Assembly (NCBI GenBank): GCA_024345305.1
Contig: BRON01000006.1
Span: 1,426,001-1,490,000, forward strand
Length of the DNA stretch: 64,000 bases
DNA from: Mrakia gelida
Taxonomy: Eukaryota; Basidiomycota; Tremellomycetes; Cystofilobasidiales; Mrakiaceae
Direction: 5' to 3'
Below the pieces are notes generated by a model. It was not told the DNA's origin and did not search any database. It saw nothing but the letters and a program-made list of their open reading frames with translations. The position numbers were made by a program, and so were the translations under genes. Positions 22,935 to 34,132 of this stretch are shown in pieces. How positions within the stretch are numbered: position 1 is the first letter of the stretch; every line of letters starts with the position of its first letter.

Positions 22935-23278
22935 GGTCGAAGCATGAAAGAGAAAAGAGAAGATCGGGAAGGTTTGCTGCGTCGGTGTTGAAGGAACGAA
23001 GGAGGAAGAGGCCTTTCGAGCGAGCTCACCTTGGTCCTGGCTTCGACCCTCATCTCCTCCCCTTCGCTCCCTCAAGTTTTAAGCTGGATCTTCAAAAATC
23101 GAGACTTAGTGAGCCTCCTCTCGAAGGCTACCAAGATTTGAGATGCTCGCAAGGCGAGGGTTCTTTGGAGAGGCAAGGAGGAGACGAGGAGCAGGGAAGG
23201 GAGGAATCGAGCTGACCTCGTTCCTTCCTTCCTTCTCCTTCTTGCTCTGTTCTTTCACTCCGTCGCCTCATCACCAGG
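22935..23278. other. Divergent intergenic region, 344 nt
   Basis: Between the starts of the WD40 gene (minus) and the broken F-box copy (plus). No exon seen. Confidence 0.5.
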
Positions 23279-24615
23279 ATGCTGTCAGAGTCGGCCTGCA
23301 CCTTAGCCTTGCTGCTCTTTTTCGCATGGTACAGCTTCAACGCCGGTTCTCCTCTTTCGGTACGTTCCACGACCCCTCCTCTCCCTGTGAAGAGGACGCC
23401 TTCACTCCCACTCATCTCCTTCTCTCTTCTTTCTTTCCTTGCTTTTGTCATCAGGCACGAGCCTCGAACGAAGACAGCAGGAGAGCCCCCTCGAACTCCC
23501 CCCAGCTCTCTCGCAACCTCGCCCGAGACGACGATCTTCTATCAGCACTGGCAGCTCGTCGACCTCACCCGACCTCCTTCGTTCGTCGCGATCCTCGCAA
23601 TCAGGTGAGCTGGACCCATTTCCAGCTCGGACATCCACATGCAGAGGAGGTCTGATGTTCTATTTCTCACCTTCGCAGCTCTCGCAATTCCCTCGTCCAT
23701 TCCCGTGGGACGTTCTTCGACTCATCCTCGAGTTTTCGGACGTCTCGACGCTCGCAGCCTTCGGAAGCGTCTGCTACGACCTTTTGGCTTGGACAGGACC
23801 GAGGATATAAAGCTCAATTCGAGTCACCTCGTTCAACCAGTTGGAATCGCTGTTCTGTGAGAGGAAGGTGAAGGCGAAGAAGAAAGGGAAGGTGCGTCGT
23901 CTCTGCTCACACTAGTCCCTCCCGCCTGCCACGTCTCGTTCGTACCCAGCCGTCGGTTCCACCAACTGAGACGGACCTATTTGTCCTTTGCAGTCGTCGA
24001 GGTCAAAGGAACTCAACTCGATCCTATCCCTCTCCCAAGTCCGCACCCTCATCCTCGACCTCCGGTTCGCCGTCGTCGTCCCTCACTCCCTCCTTCTCTC
24101 CTTCTCGAGGATCATCAACTCCATCCCTCTCGATACCATCCAAATCATACTCTCCTCTCACTACCACCTCCAAGCCGCCGCGAATACCCTCAACGTACTC
24201 CAAAAATCCCTCTTCCATCGCCTCAACCCGAGTCGCGTCGATTTCCGAGTCGTCAGCCGAGCGCTCAGGACATCCTCCCTCGTCGATTTTGGCTTTTTAG
24301 CTGCGCTCGATTGGAGAAGGATAGAGACTGGTCCCAACCCGATTCGTCAACAGCAGGGCCCGCCTTCTCTTCGTCCCCGACCGACCCTCGAGTTCCCTTC
24401 GTCTGCGATTCCACGTCAGGACGCTCATCTCCTCTCTATGCCCATCCTCCGATCTTCTCGTCGTCAACCTCCTCGGCTTCGAGTCCGCACGTTTGCATCC
24501 AGGATCGATCGTTCTTGTTGTTGCGTCGGAGAACGAAAGGTCGCGCGTGAAGAAGGCAGTCGATCAGCTCGAAGAGAGGTGGAGAGCGTTCTTTGAGATT
24601 GAAATGGAGGTTTGA
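23279..24615 (+). pseudogene. Broken F-box-like gene (copy of the gene at 32537-33803)
   Basis: Same exon plan as the intact relative: exon 1 is 27 codons in both (23279-23359), then 23455-23604, 23679-23891 and 23994 to 24615. F-box-like core FPWDVLRLILEFSDVSTLAAFGSVCYDLL matches LPWDVLLLVCELSDKATLVALGRVSYDFL. An in-frame TAA at 23808-23810 replaces the tyrosine of LLYRDVALDS; the frame then continues with FNQLESLFCERK, as in the relative. The C-terminal part starts as LNSILSLSQVRTL ... LNPSRVDF but shifts frame after LDWRRIETG (near 24330) and resumes as FVNSRARLLFV, ending EERWRAFFEIEMEV with TGA at 24613. About 13 residues of the relative are missing at the shift. Two independent lesions make a pseudogene likely. 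Confidence 0.7.
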
Positions 24616-25192
24616 GGCAAGTATACATCTTCTTGACGATTCTCAATCGTTTGTACGGGCGACTGACTCCTTTCTCGCTTCGTTCTTCGTCGTTTCAAGT
24701 CGTCCCTCGACGCTCGAATCGACGCGTCGGTCGCTCCCGCCTCTCATACCCCCTCTTCCTTTCTTTCCTTCTCTCCCCTTCTTTCAAAACAAACTCGCGC
24801 CATACCTTTCTATATCCATGCAAGGGATCCGACCCAAGACGGCGAATGCAAAAACCTTCCTCCTTATCCGTCCTCCCCTCACTTTTGTTCAGTCTCAGAC
24901 TCGACTCGATCAACGACGCGGGTTCCTGAATGATCAACCTCTCTTCCTTCCTTCCCCCCTCGGCCCTTTTCACCCGTAAGTGGAAGAAAGAGGCGTTTGC
25001 AGTCTTTTCACTTTCACAAGGGCTAAGTTGTTGACCGAAAGAAGGAAAGCTTAACCTCCAACTCAACTCCCACTCCCACCCTCACTCACTCACTCGCCCT
25101 CGCACTCGTACTCTTCTTGATCCAACAGCCTATATCCAACACTCGCTACGGTGCTCGTATACCTGCATCTGTTCCTAGTCATCGTACCTATC
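24616..25192. other. Intergenic, 577 nt
   Basis: Promoter region for the next plus-strand gene. GACGCGTC at 24721. No exon recognised. Confidence 0.5.
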
Positions 25193-27978
25193 ATGATGCT
25201 TCTCAAGCCTGCCTCCGTGCAGAGGAGGGCCTCTCACATGTCGACGCGGGTGAGTTCCTCTGTTCGCTTCTGTTCGCTTCTCTTCTTCTCGTTTTCGGTT
25301 TTCGGTGGGGTTTTGGGCTTATGCGTTGGGCCGAGTTGGAAAGAGGAAGAAAGAGCTTTTTGGACAGGCTGAGATCGATTCGAGGTCTGTGATGGGCTTG
25401 GTAGATGTGGCAGGAGGAGGAGAGGGAGGCGAAGAAGCGGGAGACGAGGAGTCTCGGGTTTTTGCTCGTATTTCTCGTTATGGTCCTTGTTTCTCAAACC
25501 GAGGTGATCTTGGGGGGTAGCTTATCTTCATATGCGTGCTGGGACGAAGATTTGAGCTCTGGAGATGCGGAGGGAAGCAGGGAGACGAAGAAGGAGGAGG
25601 AGAAGGTGGGCTGAAGGACGGCGTCGAAGCTCGTCCTTCGACGCTTGGGGCACGCTGTGGGATCCTCTGAGAGATGATTCGGCGCTGTTTTGGGTCTCCG
25701 AGCCTTTCCCTGCTCTTCTCGACCCTATCGATTCTTTCAGTCTCGAGGGTGAAGGGAAGGGGGAGAAACGAACTAGGAGGACGACCTCCCACCCCTGCCC
25801 TCCCTCCTGCGCCGTCCACTTCTCGTTTCACCTCTCTCTCCTCCTCCTTCTCGCATCCTTCCCTCTCACCCTCACGAGCTCTCATTCTGATCTCTCCATA
25901 CCTCGCATCTACAGCCTACCCCCTCCTCGTACTCGGCCCTTGGGTCCCTCGCCGTCAACCTCTACGAGCAGCTCGCTCTCCTCTTCTCGCCCAACCTCGT
26001 CAAGCTCACCTCCGTCTCCTCCTTCGAAGTTGATCTCGAGCTCGTGAGTCCTTCGTTCCTTTCCTCTGTTAGACAGAGATCGCGTCTCTCGGACCCAGAG
26101 CTGACCGTCTCCCTCCTATTTCCTCCCGGCTCTCTCCCTCGATCAGAACCATGGCGTTCAATCATCGAAGGACTTCAACCAGGTTCAGCTCCTCCTCCCT
26201 CACCCCTCCTCGTCCTCGTCCTCGTCCTCGTCTCTTCAGCTCGGTCAAAAGGATATCAGCAACAGCTTCACCCTTTTGAACTCCTTGGATGGCTTGGATG
26301 GCAAGGCTGGGGTCGTAGGGGAGGAAGGGTCGGCTTCGGGATGGAAGGATGGTGCTGCATCAAAGGAAGTCGAGTCGGTTGAGCTTTCGTCTTTCGTTCG
26401 TCCTCGTTTCGTTCTCTTCCTTCCATCTTGAGATTTAGCTGACCTCATATGCACCTTCCTCTATGTGCACTCTCCAGATCGCTCCCACTCTCGCCTCTCA
26501 TGTCCCTCAGGCTGCCCTCTCCACCGCCGTCGAAGGAGCTCCCTCCGTTGAGCTCGAGATCTCCGCTCCCATCGTCTTCGTGAGTCCCGTCTCTGCATCT
26601 GCATCTGCTCCTTGACTCTTTCTTCCCGGATTCTCCATCAATCAAGACCACATAGCTGACTTTAATCTGAACCCTACAGACCTCCAACATCTTCGACGTC
26701 GAGCCCTCAGCCACCTCTTCCAACGAACTCGACGCCGTCGCCGACGTCTCCTCTCCCTCGTCCTCTGGATCAGAACGCGATGTCTTGCTCACCCCAGATG
26801 CCAAGACGGACGTCGAAGGGCAGGTCAACACCGTCGGATTCTTCGGAAGAATGAAGCACGACAGCGAGAACGCTCTCGGTCTCGTCTTCGACGCCAGTCA
26901 CGTCGACGACCTCCTCAGCCTACCTCCCGTCGCCGTCGCCGCTTCGGAACCTCAGGATCTCCTTCCTCACCCATCTCCCATCACTTCCAACCGAACTACC
27001 CACATCTCCCCTCCCTCCGATCTCCTCTTCAACATCTCCTCCCCAAACATCTCCTTCACTCCCACCGTCGTCGTTCCAACCTCCATCTCCTCCTCCTCCA
27101 TCTCCCTCTCCTTCATCTCCTCTCCTCCTCACCTCAGTACCTCTTCTTCACTCTTCAACTCCATCAACGTCCCCATATCCTCGAACCCTCCTCCTCACGG
27201 TGGAATCTGGGTCGTCAGTTCAATCGAGTCCGCCATCGGCGCGACCGATCCCATCCTCGGCGATGTCGCTTCTCGAACCCTCGTCAACTCCATCTCCTCC
27301 TCTGGCTCCAGCTTCTACAGCGGACCTCCCATCTCCTTCGCGAACATCGCTACCACCACCCTCGTCGTTCGAGGATCCCACTTCGAAAAACAACCCCTCC
27401 CCTCCGTCGGGGGCGCCTCTCCATCCTCCTCCTCCTCCTCCTCCCTCTCCGCCACTCGGCCTCGTTTCATCCCCAACGGACCTCGACGAGTAATCACCTC
27501 TTACCCCGTCAAACCGCAACTCAACGTCAACGCTCTCCGAAGGAGGAACGAATCGGCGCAACACGCCTCAGGGACGCCAACCGATTCGCCCACCCACTCC
27601 TCTACAACCTCAACACGACGTTCATTCGAACTCCTCCATCCCCTCACCCATCCTTCGTCGTCGCCACATGCCCAATCCCTCCTCCCGACGCCGTCTCAAA
27701 AGACGAAGATGACCAACCTCTCCCTCTCGTTCGAAGGTGGAGCTCGAGGAAGGTCGTCGCTGGATCTCCCTTCGCATCGACGCGCGTGAGGGACAGACCA
27801 GTTCTTCCTATCGTCGTCGAGGACTCAAAGGCTCTTGCGTACCACGCCAAGATGGTGCGTATCTCTGCCCTTTCCCGGTTCGCATCGAGAGAATCGAGAA
27901 CTGATCCCGACGCGTCTCGTTCTTCCCTCGCAGGCCAAGCTCCTCTGCTTCGACACCGTCGCCTCGGAAACGGACTAG
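25193..27978 (+). CDS. Unrecognised serine-rich protein (frame conflict near its end)
   Basis: Exons: 25193-25249, 25915-26043, 26147-26182, 26240-26377, 26478-26579, 26680-27854, 27934-27978. The spliced protein starts MMLLKPASVQRRAS and contains LAVNLYEQLALLFSPNLVKL, a Ser/Pro/Ile/Asn-rich middle (residues ~240-400) and ISFANIATTTLVVRGSHFEK. Up to about 27560 one frame is clearly coding; from about 27575 another is (RFAHPLLYNLNTTFIRTPPS), leading through KALAYHAKM to the last exon, ending CFDTVASETD. The big exon is 1175 nt, so the frames cannot be joined without an indel, and no GT/AG pair I tried fixes it. This may be a sequence error or a real break. Intron 1 is 665 nt, the longest in the window. 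I do not recognise the family. Confidence 0.5.
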
Positions 27979-29077
27979 TTACATATGTTTGAAGGGTAGA
28001 AGGAGGGAGGGAGCTTTCGTTCTGTTCTGTTCTGTTCTGTTCTGTTGTCTTTCTCGTCGCGTCTCGTCCTCCTTGTCTTTGTTCGATTTGTCTCTCACCC
28101 TCTCTCGATTTGTCTGTTTACCTGTGCTCTCCCCTCGATCTCTACCCTGCCTCTGTTTCCACTTTACCTGTTGCTTGATTGCTTTCCTTGTCTAACTCAT
28201 ACACGACCTTCCTATGTATACCTTCTCGCTCCGTCTCTTTCCTCGTCGCTCAATCGCGCCGTTCTCGAAGGAAAGTTAGTTGTCTCGACGAACGAGCGTC
28301 ATGAGGGACCATCGAGAGTGGGTGGGATACTCTATAAGAGAAGATATGGTAGCCAGCTGGCTCAATGTCTGTCTCTGTTATGTAAAAGCGAGTGGGCGTG
28401 GGCGTTCGTCGTCGTCAGTTGGATTTTGGACGCGTCCCTGCCCAACGTTGGCTTTCGTTGCTCGACTCGAAAAGGAAGGGGGGGACCATCATCGGATCGG
28501 ATCACACACACGCGAGAACATACTGATACACTAACGATCCTATCAAGACAAGCGCTCGCACTGAGACGAAGAAACGAAAACGAAGACCGAAAAAAAAGAA
28601 AAACGAAGAACGGAAGCGAAAGCGATGCCCAACGAACGCGACGAAAAAGAAAAGGTGAGTGGATGGGAATGGGGTGCGAGATGGGGAGAGTAGACTAGTG
28701 ATACAGAGTAGAGTAAGAACGAACGAGTCCCGTGAGAGAGAAAGAGAAGAAAAGAGAACAGGGAGGGAGAGGGAAAGCGGAGGGCAAAGCGTTGGGGTTC
28801 GGTTGGGGTGGGACGACCGACGACGCGTGAAGTTGAGTTGGGTTGGGTTCGGGCTTTGGTCTGAGAGGAGAGGATGAGGCAGGGAGAACATGATTAGTTA
28901 GTGAGTGAGAAGAAGAGAGAGAGAGCAGGTTCGGAGTGGGTTAATAAGAGACTCACCGGTTCGAATCAAAGGCAGATCGAACACGTCCACGTCGTCCTCC
29001 CTTCCCACCCGCTCATCACCACCACGCCCAAACCCGCCACCCATTCCCTCCCACCAGCCCAACCACCCGCAGGCCGC
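27979..29077. other. Convergent intergenic region, 1099 nt
   Basis: Between the 3' ends of two genes facing each other. It includes the TTCTG repeat at 28020 and GACGCGTC at 28429. A short plus-strand ATG exon with a GTGAG donor at about 28624-28653 has no partner exon that I could find. Confidence 0.45.
28020..28044. repeat. (TTCTG)5 tandem repeat
   Basis: Five perfect TTCTG units just past the stop of the preceding gene, probably in its 3' UTR. Confidence 0.85.
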
Positions 29078-30586
29078 TCACCACCTAACCTGCACCCTCA
29101 ACCCACTTCTACTCCCCTCTCCTGCCTCCCTGTTCCCACCCACCCCCCTACACCCCTTCAACCCCCCATCACTCGCAAAACATCTCCCCCAAACCCTACT
29201 GGTCTCAAACCACGGAACCTCCACTGATATTTTCCCCTTGGATCTCATTTCCCTCTGGATGACGAATCTCCTGAGGGCGCCTTCCCTCAGGGTGGGGAAG
29301 GAGGGTCGGAGGACTTGGGAGGGGTGAGGGGGGAGGGGAGGCATTCGGAGGAGGGGGAGGGAGGAGTGATACGTCTCTGGTGAGGATGACGAGGTGGGCG
29401 AGGTGGTGGGTGAGGAGGGATGGGGTTGGGGTTGAGGTTGAGGGATGTAAGAGGTAGAGAGGTGGGAGGTATGTGAGAGGAGAGGAAGGGAGAGAAGCGA
29501 GGTGAGGAGGAGGGTGAAGGTTGAGCGCGAGCGTTGGGCTGAGGTTGGTTTGATTGAGGAGGAAGGTGTTGAGGAGGAAAGCTGATCCTCTGAAAGGGAG
29601 TTGAGGGAGGAGGGAAATCGATTTGGGTTGGAGAGGGGACATGAACCGAATTCGACTGGGGTTCGAGGAAGTTCCGACGAGAAGGAGGTGGATTCGGAAG
29701 ATGAAGGAGGAGAAGGACGAAGGTGGGGGGAGGGAGTCGTCTTCCTCGGTCTACTGCTCTGCTGCTGCTGATCCGTCCTATTCCTGGTGGGAGTCGTCGT
29801 CGTTGTTGCTGTAGATGATATGAGAGCCTCCCCCAGAGCGTTCTCAAGAGCCAGAGTGAAAGCTGCTCTCCTCCTCTCCTGATCGTGTTCGCCTCCTCCT
29901 GATCGTGTGAGCTCGAGCTCGAGCTCAGGCGATCCTCCGACGAGAGTGACTCTTCCTCCTCCTCCCGATCCTTCCGTTGGCGTCCTCGGTGAGAAATACG
30001 ATTCTTCCGAGTCGACGGAGGAGAAGGATGAGAATCGAGTGGAGGTCGAGGTTGAAGAGGTTGACGTAGGAGAGGGGGCAGAGAGGAGGAGGGAAAGGAG
30101 GTAAGAGGTGAGCGTGGAGGATGAGCGACGTTTGGATGGGGTGGGAGGAGGGAGGAGGGGTGGCGAAAGGTTGAAGATCGATGGTGCGTCCTCCTCTTCT
30201 TGAGACGGAGGGAACAGTGGTTTCAAAGGACAGCAGTCTGGATGAGGACAGGGCGAAGAAGACGTCGAAGGAGGAGAGTTCGGTTGGGACGAGCGCTCTT
30301 CTCCTCCCTCGTTCCTCCCTCTCCTTCCTCCTCCTCCCACTCCTCTTTTCGCCTTCCTCCCCTTCAACGACGGCGACAGTGCTGGCACCGTAAGCAGATC
30401 CTCCTCCTCCTGCGAAGAACGACGAGCAGAAGCGAGCGCTCGTCTCCGGCCGCGGGCGAAGGGAGGTATCGTCCCATACGGCTGAAGGTGGAATCCAAGC
30501 GAAAGCGCCAGTTTCGACGAAGATGGAGGGGAGGGGGAGGAGAAAGGGGAAGGGGAAGAGGAGAGCATCGTGGTGGTGGGAGACAT
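29078..30586 (-). CDS. Unrecognised Ser/Pro-rich protein with hydrophobic segments
   Basis: Single open frame of 502 residues from ATG 30586 to TGA 29078, the only long intronless gene model besides the kinase tail. Composition is Ser/Pro/Thr-rich with phosphosite-like clusters. Hydrophobic stretches LTSYLLSLLLS (residues ~145-155) and STFTLLLTSLLSLPLLSHTS (~350-370) could be membrane helices. The region GRRRALASARRSSQEEEDLL and the Cys pair CPHPDCCPLKPLF near residue 110 are other landmarks. No domain is recognised. Codon-frame bias is weak in such Ser/Pro-rich DNA, so part of this frame may be non-coding. Confidence 0.45.
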   Translation of the reverse strand: MSPTTTMLSSSPSPFSSPSPPSSSKLALSLGFHLQPYGTIPPFARGRRRALASARRSSQEEEDLLTVPALSPSLKGRKAKRGVGGGGRRGRNEGGEERSSQPNSPPSTSSSPCPHPDCCPLKPLFPPSQEEEDAPSIFNLSPPLLPPPTPSKRRSSSTLTSYLLSLLLSAPSPTSTSSTSTSTRFSSFSSVDSEESYFSPRTPTEGSGGGGRVTLVGGSPELELELTRSGGGEHDQERRRAAFTLALENALGEALISSTATTTTTPTRNRTDQQQQSSRPRKTTPSPHLRPSPPSSSESTSFSSELPRTPVEFGSCPLSNPNRFPSSLNSLSEDQLSSSTPSSSIKPTSAQRSRSTFTLLLTSLLSLPLLSHTSHLSTSYIPQPQPQPHPSSPTTSPTSSSSPETYHSSLPLLRMPPLPPHPSQVLRPSFPTLREGALRRFVIQREMRSKGKISVEVPWFETSRVWGRCFASDGGLKGCRGVGGNREAGEGSRSGLRVQVRW

Positions 30587-32536
30587 TCTATGGTTGTTCT
30601 GTTGGGGTGATGGTTTGAGGCACGAACGACACCTCGTTGGGCCAGCGAGGTCGATTCGATTCGATTCGAGGGAGGTCGCACGCGGAACCTTCCCCCTCAC
30701 CCTCCTCCTCCCTTCGGGTTTCTTCCCCACACCGTTGCCTTCGCGTTTCACCTGTTCGCCGCGAAAAAACATACGAAACGAAAGGCCGATTCGGCCGGCA
30801 GCGGGATCAAAGCTCACTCTCTTCCTCTCTCTCTCTCTCCAACAGGAAAAGCTTTCGTGAAGAGAAGAGAGAGACAGCTCGGAACGTCGATACGCGCCCT
30901 GGTCAAGCAGCAGCGAGACAAGCGACAGGTCTCGAGTCGACTTTCTTGGCCTCGCTCTCAGAGGGCAGCACACGAGACGCGAGACGAAGCCAAAACAGGT
31001 CAGGAGCGAGCGAGAGCACGATGGCCTCCCTCCTCGCCTTCGGAAGGGTTCCGATTCTTCTCCTCCGAAAAGGGACGCGTTCTCTCTCGTATGGCTCTCT
31101 AGACCAACCAGCGCTTTTGTGAGGAGCTAGCTAGCAGCGCGCCTACTCTAGATTACACTACATATGCGTCTCCATCTTGCTACCTATCTATCGTCGTTAA
31201 ACGAACGGACGGCCGAGCGCTTTTCTCAACGCTCGAAGCTAAAAAGGACAACAAAGTGCTCGATTGATCTTCGAGATCTTCGCCTCCCTCCTCCCCTGAA
31301 CCTCATTTGCGAGGCGAGAAGGAGCGCTGGATGATAGCGGCTAGACTGATGATAAGAGCTTGGAGGTTTACAGCGAGAGGGAGGGAGAGGGAGGGAGGGA
31401 GCTCGTCGTCAACGAAGAGCTCGCTCGATCTCGGAGCTTTCCGACGCTTCTTTTCTCTTTTTCTTCGCGTTGTGCTTCCTCTTCCGAATCCGATTAGCAG
31501 TCAATTTGTATACAGACTCGCTCATCTCCTACCTCCGGACGAAGGGCCGAATTCTCCTTCTCTCCAAAACCAAAAAAGAGACGACGCACGACGCGGCGCG
31601 GCGCGGCGACTTGGTTGAACCCCCTCAGGTGGACAATCATCGTCTCGATCAGAGCGCGCGTCTCGAGACGAGAAGAGAAGAAACGAATGGATAAGCTAGT
31701 CGTCTACATAGCGCTGAAGATATGTAGGATGGTCACTTTTGGGTATCGATTTGAGAAAGCGAGGGAGTGACGCGTGGAGAGCGAGGAGGCCTGGAGGACC
31801 AACGCGACGAGCGGAGAACGAGGGCACTCGAGTCGAGGGTGAGAGCGGACTTGGTTGGGAGGGAAGGAAATAGATGAAGATGGGTGAGTTCGAGGGTGGG
31901 TGGGTAAGTGATGAGGAAGAGGAGGGGATGAGTCCGGTTTTCAGGATGTTTCCCGAGGTGAGCGAGGGAGATGAGGAGAAGAGGGAGGTGAGCGTTGTTG
32001 GGAGGAGGGGTTGCGTACATAGATAGGAGAGAGGAAAGGATCATGGATCGTCGTGAGGTGAGGTGAGGTCTGAAGAGAGGGGAGAGGGTACTGTATTGAG
32101 TGGATTGCGGCGACTCGAGCGAAAGGCGAACGATTTATGTGGGAGATGAAGCGGTGAGGATGGTCTGAGGAGGTTAGGTTGGATCGAGGGAGGAAGTTGA
32201 AGAGTTGAAGTTGAGCATAGAAGCAAAGGAAGATGTTTGAAGGAGGTCTGAGGGACGGAAAAGAGAGGAGACAGAGAGACGAGATGCGTCGAGGTCAGTT
32301 TTGAGGTGCGACGCGATGGCGGAAGAGAAGTGGAGGGGAGCTCACGCTGTCGACTAAAGTACGAAATTCTGAGACTGAGATGGAGACTTGCGGTCGCGAT
32401 GAGACTACGAGTTGAGAGGAGAAGAGACGCGTCGAAGGGGGTGACCTGCGCAAGGCAACGAGAAGATCGAGTGACGAGGCGAGAAGAAGTTCAGCTTCCG
32501 CTATCTAAGAGGGGGGAGACGTCCGAAAAACTCACC
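30587..32536. other. Long region without a confirmed gene, 1950 nt
   Basis: Upstream of 29078-30586 and downstream of the intact F-box gene. From about 31733 to 32300 the minus strand has open, Leu/Ser-rich frames (for example FKHLPLLLCSTSTLQLP, ELTHLHLF) preceded by splice-like signals, including a GTGAG donor two bases after the F-box stop at 32537. This could be a 3' UTR intron, or another decayed repeat-type gene. I could not build a model. The rest looks like promoter DNA. Confidence 0.4.
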
Positions 32537-33803
32537 TCAGACCTCTAGAACCACATCAAAGAGCGATCTCCACCTCTCCTCAACCACATCCTCCACCGCT
32601 CCCTCCGCTGTCAACCTCTCCTCCTCCGTCTTCACAATCAACACGATCGAGCCGTCCCCCCTTCTCTCAAGCTCCAGCACAGACACACTGCGTCCAAACT
32701 CCTTTGAGAACTCTTTGGGGTTCGGTCGATCGGCGTAGAGCAAGGTCGGGAGGTCCAGTCGAAGTTGAGGAGGACGACGCGTAGCGGTCGCTGGTTCGAC
32801 GAACATCAGTCGATATCCCGACCAGGCCGTGGCTCGATAGATAATATTTCCGCTGAGAGACAAGACCTCCAGTCGATCCCAAGTGACAAGGGGAGTGACG
32901 AAAGCCATGACCTGAAGGGAGTAGGTTCCGAAAGGTCTGTCGACGGTGATGAACTCGACGCGGGATGGGTTGAAGTGAGGGAGGAGGGTTTGATGAAGGA
33001 GGGAGAGGAAGTTGGTTCCGTAGTAGACGTGAGTTCTTCCTGAGAGGGAGATGCGGAGGGTGTTGAGAGGGAGGGGATCGGAGGAGAGGCGAGAGCAGGA
33101 GAGGAAGAGGTGAGATGGGTAGTCGGAGTTGCGGCGGATGGAAGTGAAGTCGAGGGAGAGGGAGTGGGTCTGATTGGAGAGGGAGAGGAGGGAGTTGATT
33201 CTGGAGGGCTTTTGAGAAGGCGGTAAACGAGAGGTTAGACGATGATAGAAGGTGAGAAAACGAGTCGTAAAGAGGCGACGCGACGAGACTGACCTTCCCT
33301 GCCTTCCTCTCACAGAACAGCTTCTTGAGCTTCTCGATCGAGTCCAGCGCTACGTCCCGATACAGAAGAGGAGCCACAGCCTCTAGGAAGTCGTAGCTGA
33401 CTCTTCCTAAAGCGACGAGGGTCGCTTTATCCGAGAGCTCACAAACGAGGAGGAGGACGTCCCACGGCAATCGAGGGATGAGCTGGACGAGGCATGGAGA
33501 GAACTATGTCACCGTTCAGGAAATTCAAATCGTAGCATGAACAAGGCGCTCACCTTTTCTTGAGCTGAGCGATCTCGAAACCCAAGAAGGGACGAGAGTC
33601 TATCGGTCTGAGGACGAGATGAAGGAGGGAAAGGAAGAAGGCTCTCGAGCTCGAGCTCAACATTCCTCCCTCGGTCAAATGGCACCGCCCGCCTGAGACG
33701 ATCCAGAGAGACAAGAGCTCACTGTGAAGGAAGGAATCCTCTGAGGCTCAAGTCTGAATGGCGGCGATGTTGCTAAAGCTGCGAGAAGAAGCTGGGGGAA
33801 CAT
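32537..33803 (-). CDS. F-box-like protein (intact relative of the copy at 23279)
   Basis: Predicted 331-residue protein. Exons (minus): 33723-33803, 33554-33607, 33294-33482, 32537-33208; all junctions are phase 0. The N-terminus MFPQLLLAALATSPPF is hydrophobic and could act as a signal or anchor. The F-box-like core is IPRLPWDVLLLVCELSDKATLVALGRVSYDFLEAVAPLLYRDV, followed by EKLKKLFCERKAGK. The long last exon has a leucine-periodic region (INSLLSLSNQTHSLSLDF, LNTLRISLSGRT, NPSRVEFITVDRP, WDRLEVLSLSGN) and ends EERWRSLFDVVLEV. Likely an SCF adaptor or a diverged F-box relative. Donor GTCAG after exon 3 is non-standard but in frame with its copy. Confidence 0.7.
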
Positions 33804-34132
33804 CGAGAAGGGAGGCAGATCAGCTCTCGACTCGAGTGAGCTCACGCTTTCCTCCTCCTTCTTGCCTCGCACTCGCTCTCGAAAACTTCCCGAGTCGTGA
33901 TGTTGCGTCACTATACTCACTCCAGGGTATTAAGTCCTCCAACCAGAGGTCTAGAAGGCGGTTCGAAACCCCGGAGAGCGAGAAGAGGGAGGGAAGATGG
34001 TCGTTGGCGGAGAAACGAAGTCGAGAGGAGAGCCGGCCGAGTCTTCTCTTCTTTCTGCCTCCGTCGCCTAAAAAATTGAGATTTTTGCGGTCTCACGGTC
34101 GAAAATTTGATATCACCTCTGGCTTTGAACGA
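33804..34132. other. Divergent intergenic region, 329 nt
   Basis: Between the starts of the F-box gene (minus) and the MYND gene (plus). A GGTTCGAAACC motif near 33960 resembles a tRNA T-arm but has no cloverleaf around it. Confidence 0.5.

Noticed and set aside
28600..28700. Short plus-strand exon MPNERDEKEK with a GTGAG donor
   Set aside because: No matching downstream exon was found in the following 400 nt.
33950..33980. GGTTCGAAACC, a B-box-like sequence
   Set aside because: The T-stem does not pair beyond two bases and there is no A box at a normal distance.
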